Shown in pieces: positions 9,698 to 22,504 of a stretch of DNA of 64,000 nucleotides. The stretch spans positions 107,881,245 through 107,945,244 of the forward strand of contig CM035428.1 of assembly GCA_020310875.1 (NCBI GenBank). Direction: 5' to 3'. This DNA is from Ceratopteris richardii (taxonomy: Eukaryota; Streptophyta; Polypodiopsida; Polypodiales; Pteridaceae). How positions within the stretch are numbered: position 1 is the first letter of the stretch; each line of letters begins with the position of its first letter. The notes beneath the pieces are model-generated. The model was not told where the DNA came from. It saw only the letters and a program-made list of their open reading frames with translations, and made no database searches. The translations under genes and the position numbers were made by a program.

Positions 9698-11208
9698 CAT
9701 CAACCAATTGGATGGCTGCTATGCAATCTGAATATGATGCTATAATGAAGAATAGTACATGGTCTCTATGTGACTTGCCACCTGGCAAGAAGGCCATTGG
9801 CACTAAGTGGGTATACAAGCTGAAGCGTAAACCTGATGGTATAGTTGACAGGTATAAGGCTAGGCTTGTTGCAAAGGGTTATGCGAAGGAAAGAGGCATT
9901 GATTTTGATGAGACCTTTGCACCTACATGCCGTATGACTACTGTTCGGAGCATTTTTGCACTTGCAGTACATCATGGTTGGAATGTACATCAGTTGGACA
10001 TTAAAACAACATTTCTGAATGGTGACTTGCATGAAGAAGTGTATGTTTTTCAGCACCGTGGCTTTGTGCAGAAAGGGCATGAAAACTAGGTGTGCAGGCT
10101 AAAGAAGGCATTATATGGTTTAAAGCAAGCACCACGTGCTTGGTATGAGAAGATACATGCCTATCTGGTTTCACATGGTTTTGAGAACAATCCAACTGAA
10201 AGCACCTTATATGTTAAGCGTGCTAATGATGTGCTTCTGATCATTGTTGTCTATGTTGATGACATGCTGCTCACTGGTCCTATTGAGAAGCATATTGCTG
10301 ATTTCAAGGCTGATTTGCATGCCTCATTTGAGATGTCTGATTTGGGGCATTTGCATCACTATTTGGGCATTCAGTTTATGCAAGTTGATGGTGGAATGGC
10401 TTTGTGTCAAACGAAATATATTGACACATTATTGCAGCATTTTGGCCTTGAAGACTGTAAGCCTATTGCCACTCCTATGGAGACAGGTTTACGATTGAGT
10501 CTTCATGATGCTGGAGATGCATTTGATGCTATTCTTTATCAGCAGGCTGTTGGATGCTTGATTTACTTATGCATTACTCGGCCAGATATTCAGTTTGTTG
10601 TCTCATAGATGAGCAGGTTTATGCATTGCCCAGGAGTCAGGCATTGGAAGGCGGTTAAGCGCATCTTTTGCTACTTGAGTGGTACTCGGCTACTTGGGTT
10701 GTTTTATCCCAAGGGGGGATCACTAGCGCCAGATTTGCATGCTTTTTTTGACTCAGATTGGGCTCGTTGCTATGACACTCGTGTGTCCACCACTGGTTTT
10801 TGCTTCATGCTTGGTAGCTAATGTATATCTTGGTTGAGCAAGAAGCAACCTACTGTGGCCACTTCCAGTTGTGAGGTTGAGTATAGGGAAGCTTTCACAG
10901 CGACTGTTGAGTGTGTGTGGCTCAAACGCCTTATGGCTGATTTGGGTGTTGACTAGTCTTCTGCTACCAGCATCTTCACTGACAGTCAGAGCGCATTGGC
11001 AGTTGCGAGGAACCCTGTGTTCCATGCTCGCACTAAGCACATTGAGGTGCATTATCACTATGTCAGGGAGAGGTTCTCTACTGGGGAGATCAGCTTGGCA
11101 TATGTGCCCACGTAGGAGAACATTGTAGACCTTTTCACGAAGGCTCTACCTACGGAGAAGTTTGAAGCTTTCCGCAAAGCTTTAGGCTTACTTCCTTTTG
11201 TGGAGTGA
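9698..11208 (+). pseudogene. copia A RT and RNase H
   Basis: The copia RT runs from NWMAAMQSEYDAIMKNSTW through YKLKRKPDGIVDRYKARLVA and [15 protein letters not shown]. The catalytic YVDD is intact (VVYVDDMLLTG, near 10255). RNase H follows with DLHAFFDSDWARCYDTRVST and HARTKHIEVHYHYVRE. The frame stops at TGA 11206-11208 after LLPFVE. In-frame stops at 10087 (TAG), 10606 (TAG), 10819 (TAA), 10954 (TAG) and 11113 (TAG) break it; several are C-to-T type changes relative to copia D (for example CAG to TAG at 10087). Confidence 0.85.
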
Positions 11209-11282
11209 TTTCCACATAGCTTGGCACTTCCTTATACATGAGTGCCATCTCCTTGTTCACCGCATCACTCCTAGGGGGGATT

Positions 11283-11513
11283 TATTGATATATTTAGGTA
11301 GTGATGTGTGTGAACACACTAGGACCGTCAGGGCACTTTTTTCCCTCTTTAGGAGGTTTTTTTCCCCTGGCTTGTATATACGCCTTTTGCCCTACTGGGC
11401 TACTTATCTTTGTACATTCTCTAGTAATACATTCAGTATTGTGTGTTTGTGCTCCAAGCTTCTTATTCTTCCTTGTGATGTTCGCGTGCTTCTGCAATCG
11501 TCTAACTCCAACA
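11283..11513 (+). repeat. 3' LTR of copia A
   Basis: 231 bp, near-identical to the 5' LTR. The first two bases are TA instead of TG; it ends CCAACA, followed by the TSD CATTC. Confidence 0.92.
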
Positions 11514-11518
11514 CATTC

Positions 11519-11815
11519 AAAGAATAAAAAAATCTTAATCTACTCGTAGAACAACTTTAGAACAATACTACTCCTATTAGTCTTCAAACAATGGAAAAGC
11601 ATACAAAATGAATGCAGATCTCATTAGAAACCATACATCTTCGCAAAACATATCAATTGATGCAATAGCCATATTTCTATTAAAGAACTACTATGATTCT
11701 ATCTCCCATATGCATTTAAATTTACATGAGCACTGAATTTCTCCTTCATTAAAAAAACAATAAAAGTCTTGTGATACTTCATTATTGTCTAACTATGTGT
11801 GTAATTATGAGTGAA
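11519..11815. other. Spacer between copia A and copia B
   Basis: About 300 bp of AT-rich sequence with no recognised feature. It is host or older repeat DNA into which both elements inserted. Confidence 0.4.
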
Positions 11816-11820
11816 GTTTC

Positions 11821-12053
11821 TATTGATATATTTTGGTAGTGATGTCTATGAACACACTAGGACCATTGGGGCATTTTTTTCTTCCCTCTTTAGGAGGTAT
11901 TTGCCCCCAACTTGTATATACGCCTATAACCCTAATGGGTCACTTATCTTTGTACATTCTCTTGGTAATACATTAAGTATTCTGTGTTGTGATCTAAGCT
12001 TCTTCTTCTTCCTTATGTTGTTCACGTGCTTTCGCAAACTTCAAACTCCAACA
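11821..12053 (+). repeat. 5' LTR of copia B
   Basis: 233 bp, beginning TATTGATATATTTTGG (TG to TA at the tip) and ending CCAACA. The mutated primer site TGGTATCAAAGT lies at 12056-12067. Confidence 0.9.
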
Positions 12054-12299
12054 ATTGGTATCAAAGTAGGTTGTTGCTTCATCTAGGGCATCGTCGAGAC
12101 CCCTCCAGTCATAGTCTCAGAATCGCATGAAAACTAGTGAGCATACTCAGAGCGATTAGGAGTTCTAAAGAGCTTTGCTATGTGTGTCGAACTTGCGATC
12201 TTAGCTGGTTCTGGCCTCCGAATGCACTATCAATGCCTATGCATGCAATTTTTGTCCTTTTGTGCCAAACATATATACAAGTTTCAGTTTACTAGTACA

Positions 12300-13347
12300 T
12301 GAAAGAATTTCGAAGCGACGAAGTTTGATCTAACCAACCAGCACAAGACCATCCCTTGAGCTTATGGAGACTCAAATAGACCTTATAAGCATGTGATAAG
12401 TGCAAAGAAACACACTATGTACTTTGGAGCATCAAAGAGAATGAGTCGATACAAAACAGATAGGTTCGCAAGTTGACTAGCTCAAAAAACTTACTATCTA
12501 TGGAAGAGACAATTAACTTCAAATGCCCATAGTGACCAACGTGATTACAATTAGAAAAAATCCTTTTATGGGAGTGATATACATACGGTTGAGTGTATAG
12601 AATGCACAAAAGTATAAGGAATAAGCAAAATATGCTATAGGAATGAATGAGACATTCACCAGTGGTACTTCCTATTTTTCAGGAATACATAGAGAATGAC
12701 CCCGAGACAGAAAAACTCAGATTTCTCCCAATCCACTAAACCAAATGCCATGAAAGTTTATAGGCATAAACTAGACACTAATATCTCACCAACAAGTCAT
12801 CTTGCACTCAATTTGAAGCTCTAGAGAGAGAGCAATAGCCTCTGCAAGATTACTGTGGGTGAAGAAGATGATGCAAAGAATTGAAGGAGCAAGACAATGA
12901 TGGTCACAAGTGTATGTATATTGCTTTCATGTATTGTACAAGTGATTTCAAGTCTTTATATAGACTCTAGGAGTGCTCCACGACTTCTACAAGTGAAGTT
13001 TGAATTCAAATGAAGGTGGGAATGGTTGTTGGATGGAATCAATTCACTTTCCTATAATCTAGGAAAAGTGAAGATCTAGTTTGATCTACTTTTAGGTGAT
13101 TTGATTGCTTGATTGAATGCAACTTCAACCACCACAAATTCGTGGTATTTGGGCTTTATCTTTCTACCTTTACATGTGTAAAGCTCAAGGCTTTTACAAC
13201 GGTAAATGAATCATAAAAAATCTCTCAAAAAAATACAATAAATGAACATAAGAAAAAAGAACTCTCCAATGGATATTCTTTCGACGCGATATCCTTTGAT
13301 GTAGATCAAATCCACCTCAAGCATAGTGTAATCTTGATGTTCCAGCA
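12300..13347 (+). mobile_element. Solo LTR (1.05 kb) inserted in copia B leader
   Basis: The copia B leader is interrupted between ...TTTACTAGTACA and GTACAAGCACCTCG. The inserted 1048 bp begins TGAAAG and ends CCAGCA, with the 5-bp duplication GTACA on both sides (12295-12299 and 13348-13352). It has no coding content and no primer site inside it, the pattern of a solo LTR left by recombination. A second, 5'-truncated copy lies at 13613-14250. Confidence 0.85.
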
Positions 13348-13459
13348 GTACAAGCACCTCGAAGTCTGCTACAGATCTAGTAGAGATCGATATGATAATT
13401 TTGTTTAACTTTTTGAGATACAATAATTTTTATGTAGTAGGGTATCTTAGTCAGTGATC

Positions 13460-13612
13460 ATGGCTGAAAGCAATGATGTATTCCATATGTTAGCTTTTGA
13501 GGATAGATTGGATGGTATTAATTACCCATTATGGGCATATATGATGCATCATGTATTGGTTGCAAAAGGACTGTGGAATATTGTCCAAGGTGTTGAGAAA
13601 CATCCTATTACA
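13460..13612 (+). pseudogene. copia B gag start
   Basis: The ATG at 13460 opens the same gag as in copia A and D (DRLDGINYPLWAYMMHH). Codon 43 is CAA, coding Gln, where A and D have stops. Only about 51 codons remain before the truncated LTR copy at 13613. The rest of gag, about 1 kb by comparison with copia D, is missing. Confidence 0.8.
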
Positions 13613-14250
13613 GAAAAACTAAGATTTCTTTGAATGTACTAAACCAAATGCTTTGAAAATTTACAAGAATAAAGTAGATACTAGTACCTTTGAGTCCTCT
13701 CTAATCCAATTTGGAGCTCTCTAGAGAGAATAGCAACCTCTACAAGCTTACTATTGTTGAAGAAGATGGTGCAGAAAAATGGAGCAAGACAATGATGGCC
13801 ACAAGTGTATGTATATTGCTTCCATGTAATGTACAAGCGATTTGAAGTCTTTATATATACTTTTCAAATGCTCCATGACTTGTACAAGTGGATTTTGAAT
13901 TCAAATGAAGGCAGTAAAGGTTGTTGGAGGGAATCAATTTACTTTCCTACAATCTAGGAAAAGTGAATATCTAATTTGATTTACTTTTAGGTGATTGATT
14001 GATTGATTGAATACAACACAACTGCCACAAATTCGTGGAATTTGGGCTCTTTATTTATCTTTTTACATGTATAAAAGCTCTAGGCTTTCACAACGGTAAA
14101 AGATCCATTAAAAATCTTTTAAAAAAATACAATAATTGAGCATAAGTAAAAGAACTCTCCAATGGATATTTCTTCAATGTAATCTAAGCGATAGCTTTTG
14201 ATATAGATCAAAATCCACCTCAAGCATAGTGTAAGATTGACGTTCCAACA
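13613..14250 (+). repeat. 5'-truncated second copy of the 1.05-kb LTR
   Basis: Aligns with 12707-13347 of the solo LTR and ends CCAACA, the same 3' end. Its first ~407 bp are absent. It joins copia B gag at the shared bases ACAG and resumes copia B in the protease region, replacing about 1 kb of gag. This looks like an insertion followed by a microhomology-type deletion. Confidence 0.8.
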
Positions 14251-15615
14251 CAAAAAACTCCTCTTATCTTGTATCAAGAGTTGGCAAGATCATTCTGACT
14301 ATTGCTCATGGTAGTTCTTTTACATTGTCAGATGCTTTGTTTGTACGAAGGATCAAGAAAAATCTATTCTCAGTCTTGGCATTAGCCAAGATTGGCTTGG
14401 TTGTCAAATTTTTTGATGATAGATGTACAATCATGATCTCTCAAACGGTAATGTTGATGCCTCTAATGGTGGTGATGTTATTATTGCTTCTCGCATTTTA
14501 TGTAATGGGTTGTATAAGCTCATAGACTATGAAAATTCTATGAATGATTTTAGCATGTGCAGTACATGATTCTCAGGCTATCGTAGATGCAAAGCTTTGG
14601 CATGCACGCTTTGGTCATCTAAATTTTGCTATTTTGTTATGCTTGTAGAAATATGAAATGGTGTCCTCTCTACCCAAACTTGAGGCACTTGGTAAACATG
14701 TTTGTGAAGGTTGTATTTTGGGCAAAATACAACATTCCTCATTCTCAAAAGATGGTTCAGTTTGAGCTATTAAAAAATTGAGGCTTGTTCACAGTGATGC
14801 TTGTGGTCCTATGCAAACACCCTCTTTTGGGAACTAACTTTACTTCATGACTTTTATCGATGATTTTCAAGGCATGCATGGGTATGTGCACTGAAGGCAA
14901 AGTTTGAAGTGTTTATATGCTTCAAAGAGTTTTTGGTTTTGATAAAAAATCTTTTAGAATGTAAAATGGGCACCATCCATTCTAATTGAGGGGCGAATAC
15001 ATGTCTTCTGATTTTAATGCATTTTTGGTTGAATTGGGATAAAACATTAGTGTATAGTGTCTGATACACCTCAATAGAATGGAGTCGTTGAAAGAAAGAA
15101 TGCGTCTCTCATGGAGATGGCGAGGTGTATGGTCAAAAGTTAGGCTTTACCAGACCGCTTCTAGCTTGAGGTTGTTACATGTTCAACATATATACTTAAC
15201 AGGTGTCCCATAAAAGCATTGTCCATATGAGGCTTGTCATGATTGCAAGCCATCTGTTGCTCATCTGCATGTTTCTGGTTGTCTAGAATATGCATTAGTG
15301 CTTGAACAACAATGCAATAAATTAGATGATAAATTAGTGAAATGTATTTTTTTTGGGTAAAGTTCTGAAAGCAAAGGCTATTGTTTGTATCACCCACAAA
15401 CTAAACACATTTTTGTTAGCCATGATGTTGTTTTTGTGGAAGATTCAATTCATCCATTACTTTCATGTACCAAGGAGACTTATGTTAGATCTAGAGATGT
15501 GTATGACACTTTGCTTCCTCTTTTTATCGGTGGATAGTCAAGTGCTGGTCCAAATGAGAGAATTTCTTAGCCTTTCTAGGTTGCATGTGACGATGTAGAT
15601 CATTCCATTTCTAAT
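14251..15615 (+). pseudogene. copia B protease-integrase remnant
   Basis: Matches copia D 42100-43450 base for base with many substitutions: the SFTLSDALFV protease tail, LWHARFGHLNFA, the zinc motif CEGCILGKIQHSS, YTPQQNG-like text near 15070, and the PLLSCTKETYV linker. Stops and indels occur throughout. It is cut at 15615 by the CACTA insertion and resumes at 37457. Confidence 0.8.
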
Positions 15616-15645
15616 CACTACAAGAAATAGGGGGGCGTAGCGACG
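15616..15645 (+). repeat. Left terminal inverted repeat of the CACTA element
   Basis: CACTACAAGAAATAGGGG, then GCGTAGCGACG. The first nine bases match the reverse complement of 37448-37456 exactly; identity continues with a few mismatches to about 30 bp. Confidence 0.93.
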
Positions 15646-15890
15646 CCCCCGAATTGCAAAAAAAAGGGTGTTGTCGGTTATGCGACGCTATCGTCGCATA
15701 AGCGACGTTAGATTTTTCGATTTTTTTTTTCTTCCACACCCGTCGCATAAACGACGCTAAATCAATAGCGTTGCAAATATCGTCGCTCACTAATGACGTG
15801 ATTAGCGACGTTGGCAAACTAAAGAGCATCGCATATGCGACGCTCTGGAAATGTAAATAAAAAATTTGATTTCTCCTGGCACATTTGTGC
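15646..15890 (+). repeat. Left sub-terminal repeats (GCGACG/CGTCGC units)
   Basis: About 250 bp with repeated GCGACG and CGTCGC hexamers in both orientations, often as TATGCGACGCT or CGTCGCATAAGCGACG. In En/Spm elements such sub-terminal motifs bind the TNPA protein; here that is by analogy. Confidence 0.8.
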
Positions 15891-15923
15891 CGGGATTTGG
15901 ACACGAGAGCAAGAAGAGACCGA

Positions 15924-15924
15924 G

Positions 15925-16004
<80 letters not shown>
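15924..16004. repeat. (GA)n microsatellite
   Basis: About 39 GA units with one early interruption. It creates spurious Ser/Leu- and Arg/Glu-repeat frames that should not be annotated. Confidence 0.97.
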
Positions 16005-16009
<5 letters not shown>

Positions 16010-16225
16010 TCTACTTGAAGGAAGGTATGCGCACACACACACTTACACACACATATGCATACACACACATATACACACATAGACACACACATACACGTAG
16101 ACACACACACACACATACACACAAATACACTAACATATACACACATACACAAATAATGTTGCACACACACATGCACACATAATGCATACACATGCACACA
16201 CATATACACATACATATACACACAC

Positions 16226-17076
16226 TGTTAGTCGGCCGCCGGATTGGCAATTGTAAAGACTGAATCTTTTCATATTCCGCACGAACGAAAGGTTGTTACA
16301 AAGATGTTTGTAATCTTTATAAATCAATGAAAAAGAGACGCTTCGGTGACGATCAGTGGGATCACCAGACTGTCTATCTAGGTGATTGATCTGTAACGTT
16401 GTTGTGGTGTGCGTTGAGTAATTCTAAGTATTGTGTTCTCGTCGCTGTCTTGTTTGTTTATCGATACCTGTTTGATTTGTGATTTACCTAGACGACCAAA
16501 AGATCGCCAGAGTGTCTGTCTGAGCAAATCGTTCTGTGTAGTTTCCGTTGTGATTGTTCTGATAATGTTGCGTATTGTTGTGTCTCTCTATTTTGTTGAT
16601 GTTCTGCAAGTTTTTTTATGAAGCCCATGCTCCAGTAATGACAGTTCAGTACTGTGTGGTTGAGAATTCTGAATCATCCTGCGTCTTCTATTCTGGTGGA
16701 TTATCCGCACCTGCACGGTACAAATTGAGTTACTGTTATTGACTCTGTTGTGTACGGTAGTTTGTGTTGGATCATTTCTTTAAGCTAGACAAAAGTAATC
16801 TTGTATTACGGTATTGAATATTGCCTGCACTGTACGCTGAGAGAGCATTAACTGGAGTGTGTTCGGTAAGCTTTGGAAGAGTCCGATTACAGATAGTAAG
16901 ATTGTGAAGCGTAAACAGATCCTTGATAGAGTTCTTGAACATTAGTATATTGCTGTGTATGAAGTGGTTATTTTGGGGAAAATCAAGCATAGGGCCTCTG
17001 TTTAACAGACCCCTTCCACTCCCAAGAACCCGAATAGATGTTTAAATCCACTTTTGACGGCAAGAGACGTTTAACA
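16226..17076 (+). mobile_element. Gypsy-family solo LTR in the left arm
   Basis: 851 bp starting TGTTAGTCGGCC and ending ACGTTTAACA, with CACAC on both sides (16221-16225, 17077-17081). The CACAC match is weak evidence because the surroundings are CA microsatellite. The 3' part matches the 5' LTR of the gypsy element at 55039-55555 (GGAAAAT...CCTCT...ACAGACCCC...AAGAACCC, ACGTTTAACA). It is the only non-microsatellite block in the first 5.5 kb of the arm apart from the sub-terminal repeats. Confidence 0.7.
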
Positions 17077-20000
17077 CACACATACACACATACACACACT
17101 ATATGCATACACACACACACATAGAGAGACATGCACACACCTACACATACATGCATACATAATGCATATGCATATGCGTACATCCATACATACTTACATG
17201 CATACACACACATATGCATACATAATGCATATGCGTACATACATACATGCTTACATGCATACACACCCATATGCATGCATAATTCACATCCATACATACA
17301 CATACATAATGCATATGCATACATAATGCACATGCATACATACACATACATAATGCATACACACACATATGCATACATAATGCACACACATACACACACA
17401 TATGCATACATACATGCATACACATACACACATAGACACATACACACACATAGACACATACACACACATAAACACATACACACTCATAGACACACACACA
17501 TACACATAGACACGCATACACATACACACACATATACACACACACATAGACACATACATACATAATGATGCATTCACACACATACACATGCATACACACG
17601 TAGACACACACACATACACACATACACACACATATATGCATACACACACACATACAGAGACATACACACACATACACATACATGCATACATAATGCATAT
17701 GCATACATAATGCATATGCATACATACACATACATAATGCATACACACACATGCATACACACACATATGCATACATAATGCATACACACACATACACAAA
17801 CCTATGCATACATACATGCATACACATACACACATAGACACATACACACACATAGACACATACACACACATAAACACATACACACTCATAGATGCGTAGC
17901 GACACATACACATAGCACACACACATACACACACACATACACACACATACACACATAGACACATATACACATAATGATGCATACACACACATAATGATGC
18001 ATACACATACATATGCATACATACATGCATACACATACACGCATAGACACATACACACACATAGACACATACACACATAAACACATACACACTCATAGAT
18101 ACACACACATACACATAGACACACACACATACACACACATATACACACATGCACACATGCACACATAGACACATACACACATACACATGCATACACACAC
18201 ATACACATGCATACACACATATAGACACATATACACACACATACACACACATATATGCATACACACATACACATAGAGAGACATACACACATATACACAT
18301 ACATGCATACATAATGCATATGCATATGCATACAATGTACATACATACTTACATGCATACATAATGCACATGCATAGATACATACACACACACAGACACA
18401 TACACACATAGACACATACACACACATAAACACATACATACTCATAGATACACACACATACACATAGACACACACACACACATACACACACATATACACA
18501 CACATACACACATAATGATGCATACACACACATACACATGCATACACACATATAGACACATGTACACACACATAGAGAGACATACACACACATACAAATA
18601 CATGCATACATATGCATACATAATGCATATGCATATGCATACATACATACTTACATGCATACATAATGCACATGCTTACATACACATACATAATGCATAC
18701 ACACATATGCATACATAATGCATACACACACATACACACATATGCATACATAATGCATATGCATATGCATACATACATACTTACATGCATACATAATGCA
18801 CATGCTTACATACACATACATAATGCATACACACACATATGCATACATACATGCATACACATACACACATAGACACACATAGACACATACACACACATAA
18901 ACACATACACACTCATAGACGCATAGCGACACATACACATAGACACATACACATAGACACATACACATAGACACACACATATACACACACAAACATACAC
19001 ACATAGACACATACACACATAATGATGCATACACACACATACATATGCATACACACACATATGCATACACACACATATGCATACATACATGCATACACAT
19101 ACACACACATAGATACATACATACACATAAACACATACACACTCATAGACACACACACACATACACATAGACACACACACACATATACACACATATACAC
19201 ACACACATACACACATAGATACATACACACATAGATACATACACACATAATGATGCATACACACATACACATGCATACATACATGCATACACATACACAC
19301 ATAGATACATACACACACATAGATACATACATACACATAAACACATACACACATAGATGCATACACACACATAGAGAGACATACACACACATACACATAC
19401 ATGCATACATATGCATACATAATGCATATGCATATGCATACATACATACTTACATGCATACATAATGCACATGCTTACATACACATACATAATGCATACA
19501 CACATATGCATACATAATGCATACACACACATACACACATATGCATACATAATGCATATGCATATGCATACATACATACTTACATGCATACATAATGCAC
19601 ATGCTTACATACACATACATAATGCATACACACACATATGCATACACACACATACACACATATGCATACATACATGCATACACATACACACAGACACATA
19701 CACACACATAGACACATACACACACATAAACACATACACACTCATAGACGCATAGCGACACATACAATTAGACACATACACATACACACACACATATACA
19801 CACACACACACACAAACATACACACATAATGATGCATACACACACATACATATGCATACACACATATGCATACATACATGCATACACATACACACATAGA
19901 CACATACACACATAGACACATACACACACATAGATACATACATACACATAAACACATACACACTCATAGACACACACACATACACATAGACACACACACA

Positions 20001-21225
20001 TACACACATAGATACATACACACATAATGATGCATACACACATACACATGCATACATACACACATAGATACATACACACATAGATACATACATACACATA
20101 AACACATACACACTCATAGACACACACACATACACATAGACACACACACACACATATACACACACACAAACACACATAGACACATACACACATAAGAATG
20201 CATACACACACATACAAACACATATACACACACATATATATATGCATGCATACACACATATATGCATACACACACATAGAGAGACATACTCACACATACA
20301 CACACATGCATATATATACATACGTTATGCATATGCATACATACATACATAATGCATACACACACGTATGCATACATAATGCATACACACACATACACAC
20401 ATATGCATACATACATGCATACATAACACATAGACACATACACAGATAATGATGCATACACACACATACATATGCATACACACACATATGCATACACATA
20501 CACACATAGACACATACACACACATAGATACATACATACACATAAACACATACACACTCATAGACACACACACATACACATAGACACACACACATATACA
20601 CACACACATAGACACATACACACATAATGATGCATACACACACATATGCATACATACATGCATACACATACACACACATAGATACATACATACATATAAA
20701 CACATACACACTCATAGACACACACACATACACATAGACACACACACACACATATACACACACACAAACACACATAATGATGCATACACCCACATACACA
20801 TGCATACACACACATACACATGCATACACACACATACACATGCATACACACATACAAACACATATACACACACACATACACACATATATGCATACATACA
20901 CACATATATGCATACACACACATAGAGAGACATATTCACACATACACATACATGCATATATATACATACATAATGCATATGCATATGCATACATACATAC
21001 ATGCATACATACACACACACATATACACACACACATACACACACATATACACACACACACATACACACATAGACACATACACACATAATGATGCATACAC
21101 ACACATACACATGCCTACACACATACACACACACATACACGCACATACATACATACACACATGCATATATACACATACTTAATGCATACACACTTACATA
21201 TGTACACGTATATATATTGATTTCT
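17077..21225 (+). repeat. Long CA-type compound microsatellite (left arm)
   Basis: About 4.1 kb built from CACA, CATA, TGCATA and CATAGACA words, strongly purine-A/pyrimidine-C on the plus strand. Higher-order structure is visible: 18601-18846 recurs almost exactly at 19400-19645 (period about 799 bp), and within each copy a block repeats after about 130 bp. Very long open frames rich in His/Thr/Tyr (plus) or Cys/Val/Met/Tyr (minus) arise here because CA/TG words contain few stop codons. They are not genes. Confidence 0.95.
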
Positions 21226-21994
21226 AACCATTTTGTTTTATATGTTAGGTATTATGGATCCCAGTAGAGAGAGAAAGGCGAAACTCACTCTTATAAAAAG
21301 TTTTATGAGAGCAAGAGTTCCTTCTGATACTCTAGGGGCTATAATGCGTGATTACTCAGAGATGTCTGATGAGGAGCTTGACTATACGATCCAGATGCTT
21401 ACCCAGCGATCAGACGAGGGCTCTTCTGCGGCTCCACATGCAGGAAGAGAGCTATCTGCTCATAGGTATGTTTTTTTTTTTCATAAACTTTTTTAATGAT
21501 ATTATAACACATATTTTTATTTATTTTTATCTATCTATTTTCAGGACACCTATACCACCTCCAGCACGTGATAGCAGAGCAGAGTTGCCTATGAGGACAT
21601 GCATAGGCACCTTAGGACTAGAGTGCGACATAGAGCCAGAGGGGAACATTGTGTACATAGGGAATGGATTGGAGTTCAAGAGAAGAATGCGGGCACTATG
21701 CGACTCTTACCTGCGCTTTGTCCACTTACCGTGGAAGCAAGTAAAAATTTTACATATAAATTGAAATAAATATCTTATGTTTTATTTACATTATGTTTTT
21801 TATTTCTGTAGTGAGCATGATAAGAGGGATAAAAAATATGTACTTAGTTCACTTGAGACAGAGTTTGGGACAGGATGGTCGCTTAAGTGGTGTCTAAAAG
21901 AGATGCGGACACTTATGGCTCATCGTCGCGATAATGCACGGTATGCACTGTTTTTATGTATATATATGTGGATATGAGTATGTGTGTTTATGCA

Positions 21995-22395
21995 TGTATG
22001 TATGTATATGAGAGAGAGAGAGAGAGAGAAAAGAGTGAGACTAGAGGTATAAATACACGCATACACACACATATACATCATACATGCACATTTACACACA
22101 TATACATATACATGCACATTTATACATACACACACATACATGCACATTTTTACACACATACACATGCATGCAGTTACACACATATAATGAATACACATAG
22201 ACACATACACATACTCACATACACGTACACATACTCACATACACATACACATGCATAATCATATGTACACACACATAGACTCATATAATCATATTTACAT
22301 GCATATATACATATACACATGCATATATACACACACACACAACACATGCATATGCACATATAGATACACATACATACACAACACATGCATACGCA
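21995..22395. repeat. CA/ATAC-rich microsatellite with short (GA)n
   Basis: A (GA)n run at about 22011-22029, then CACATA/CATACA words to 22395. Low complexity; no gene. Confidence 0.9.
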
Positions 22396-22504
22396 TAAAT
22401 AAATAAATAAATCCTATTTCAAAAATCCTAAATTGAAAACACTAATTTCGATATTAGGATTTTAAAACCCCTAATTTAAAAACTCTAATTCAACCTTTTC
22501 GCCA

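Larger units (their letters stand above)
8085..11518 (+). mobile_element. copia A, complete element with 5-bp TSD and rearranged interior
   Basis: LTRs at 8090-8320 and 11283-11513 are flanked by the 5-bp direct duplication CATTC (8085-8089 and 11514-11518), so this is one insertion. The primer site TGGTATCAGAGC is at 8323-8334 and a CTAGGGGGGA polypurine tract lies at 11271-11280. The interior keeps gag, RT and RNase H. It lacks protease, all of integrase and the start of RT, and instead has a ~480-bp inverted block of gag/protease sequence (9218-9697). At 3.4 kb it is a deletion derivative of the family seen intact in outline in copia D. Confidence 0.93.

Noticed and set aside
15819..16042. 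Ser/Leu-repeat and Arg/Glu-repeat proteins
   Set aside because: Translations of the (GA)n tract at 15924-16004.
16433..16621. A membrane-protein-like small frame
   Set aside because: Lies inside the gypsy solo LTR; hydrophobicity results from T-rich sequence.
17141..18790. A 549-codon open frame rich in Cys, Val, Met and Tyr on the minus strand, and many similar frames
   Set aside because: It is the direct reading of CA/TG microsatellite, which lacks stop codons in several frames. No domain, no codon bias independent of the repeat, and equivalent frames exist on the other strand.
17077..21225. CRISPR-like direct repeats
   Set aside because: The repeats are continuous microsatellite words without unique spacers, in a plant genome.
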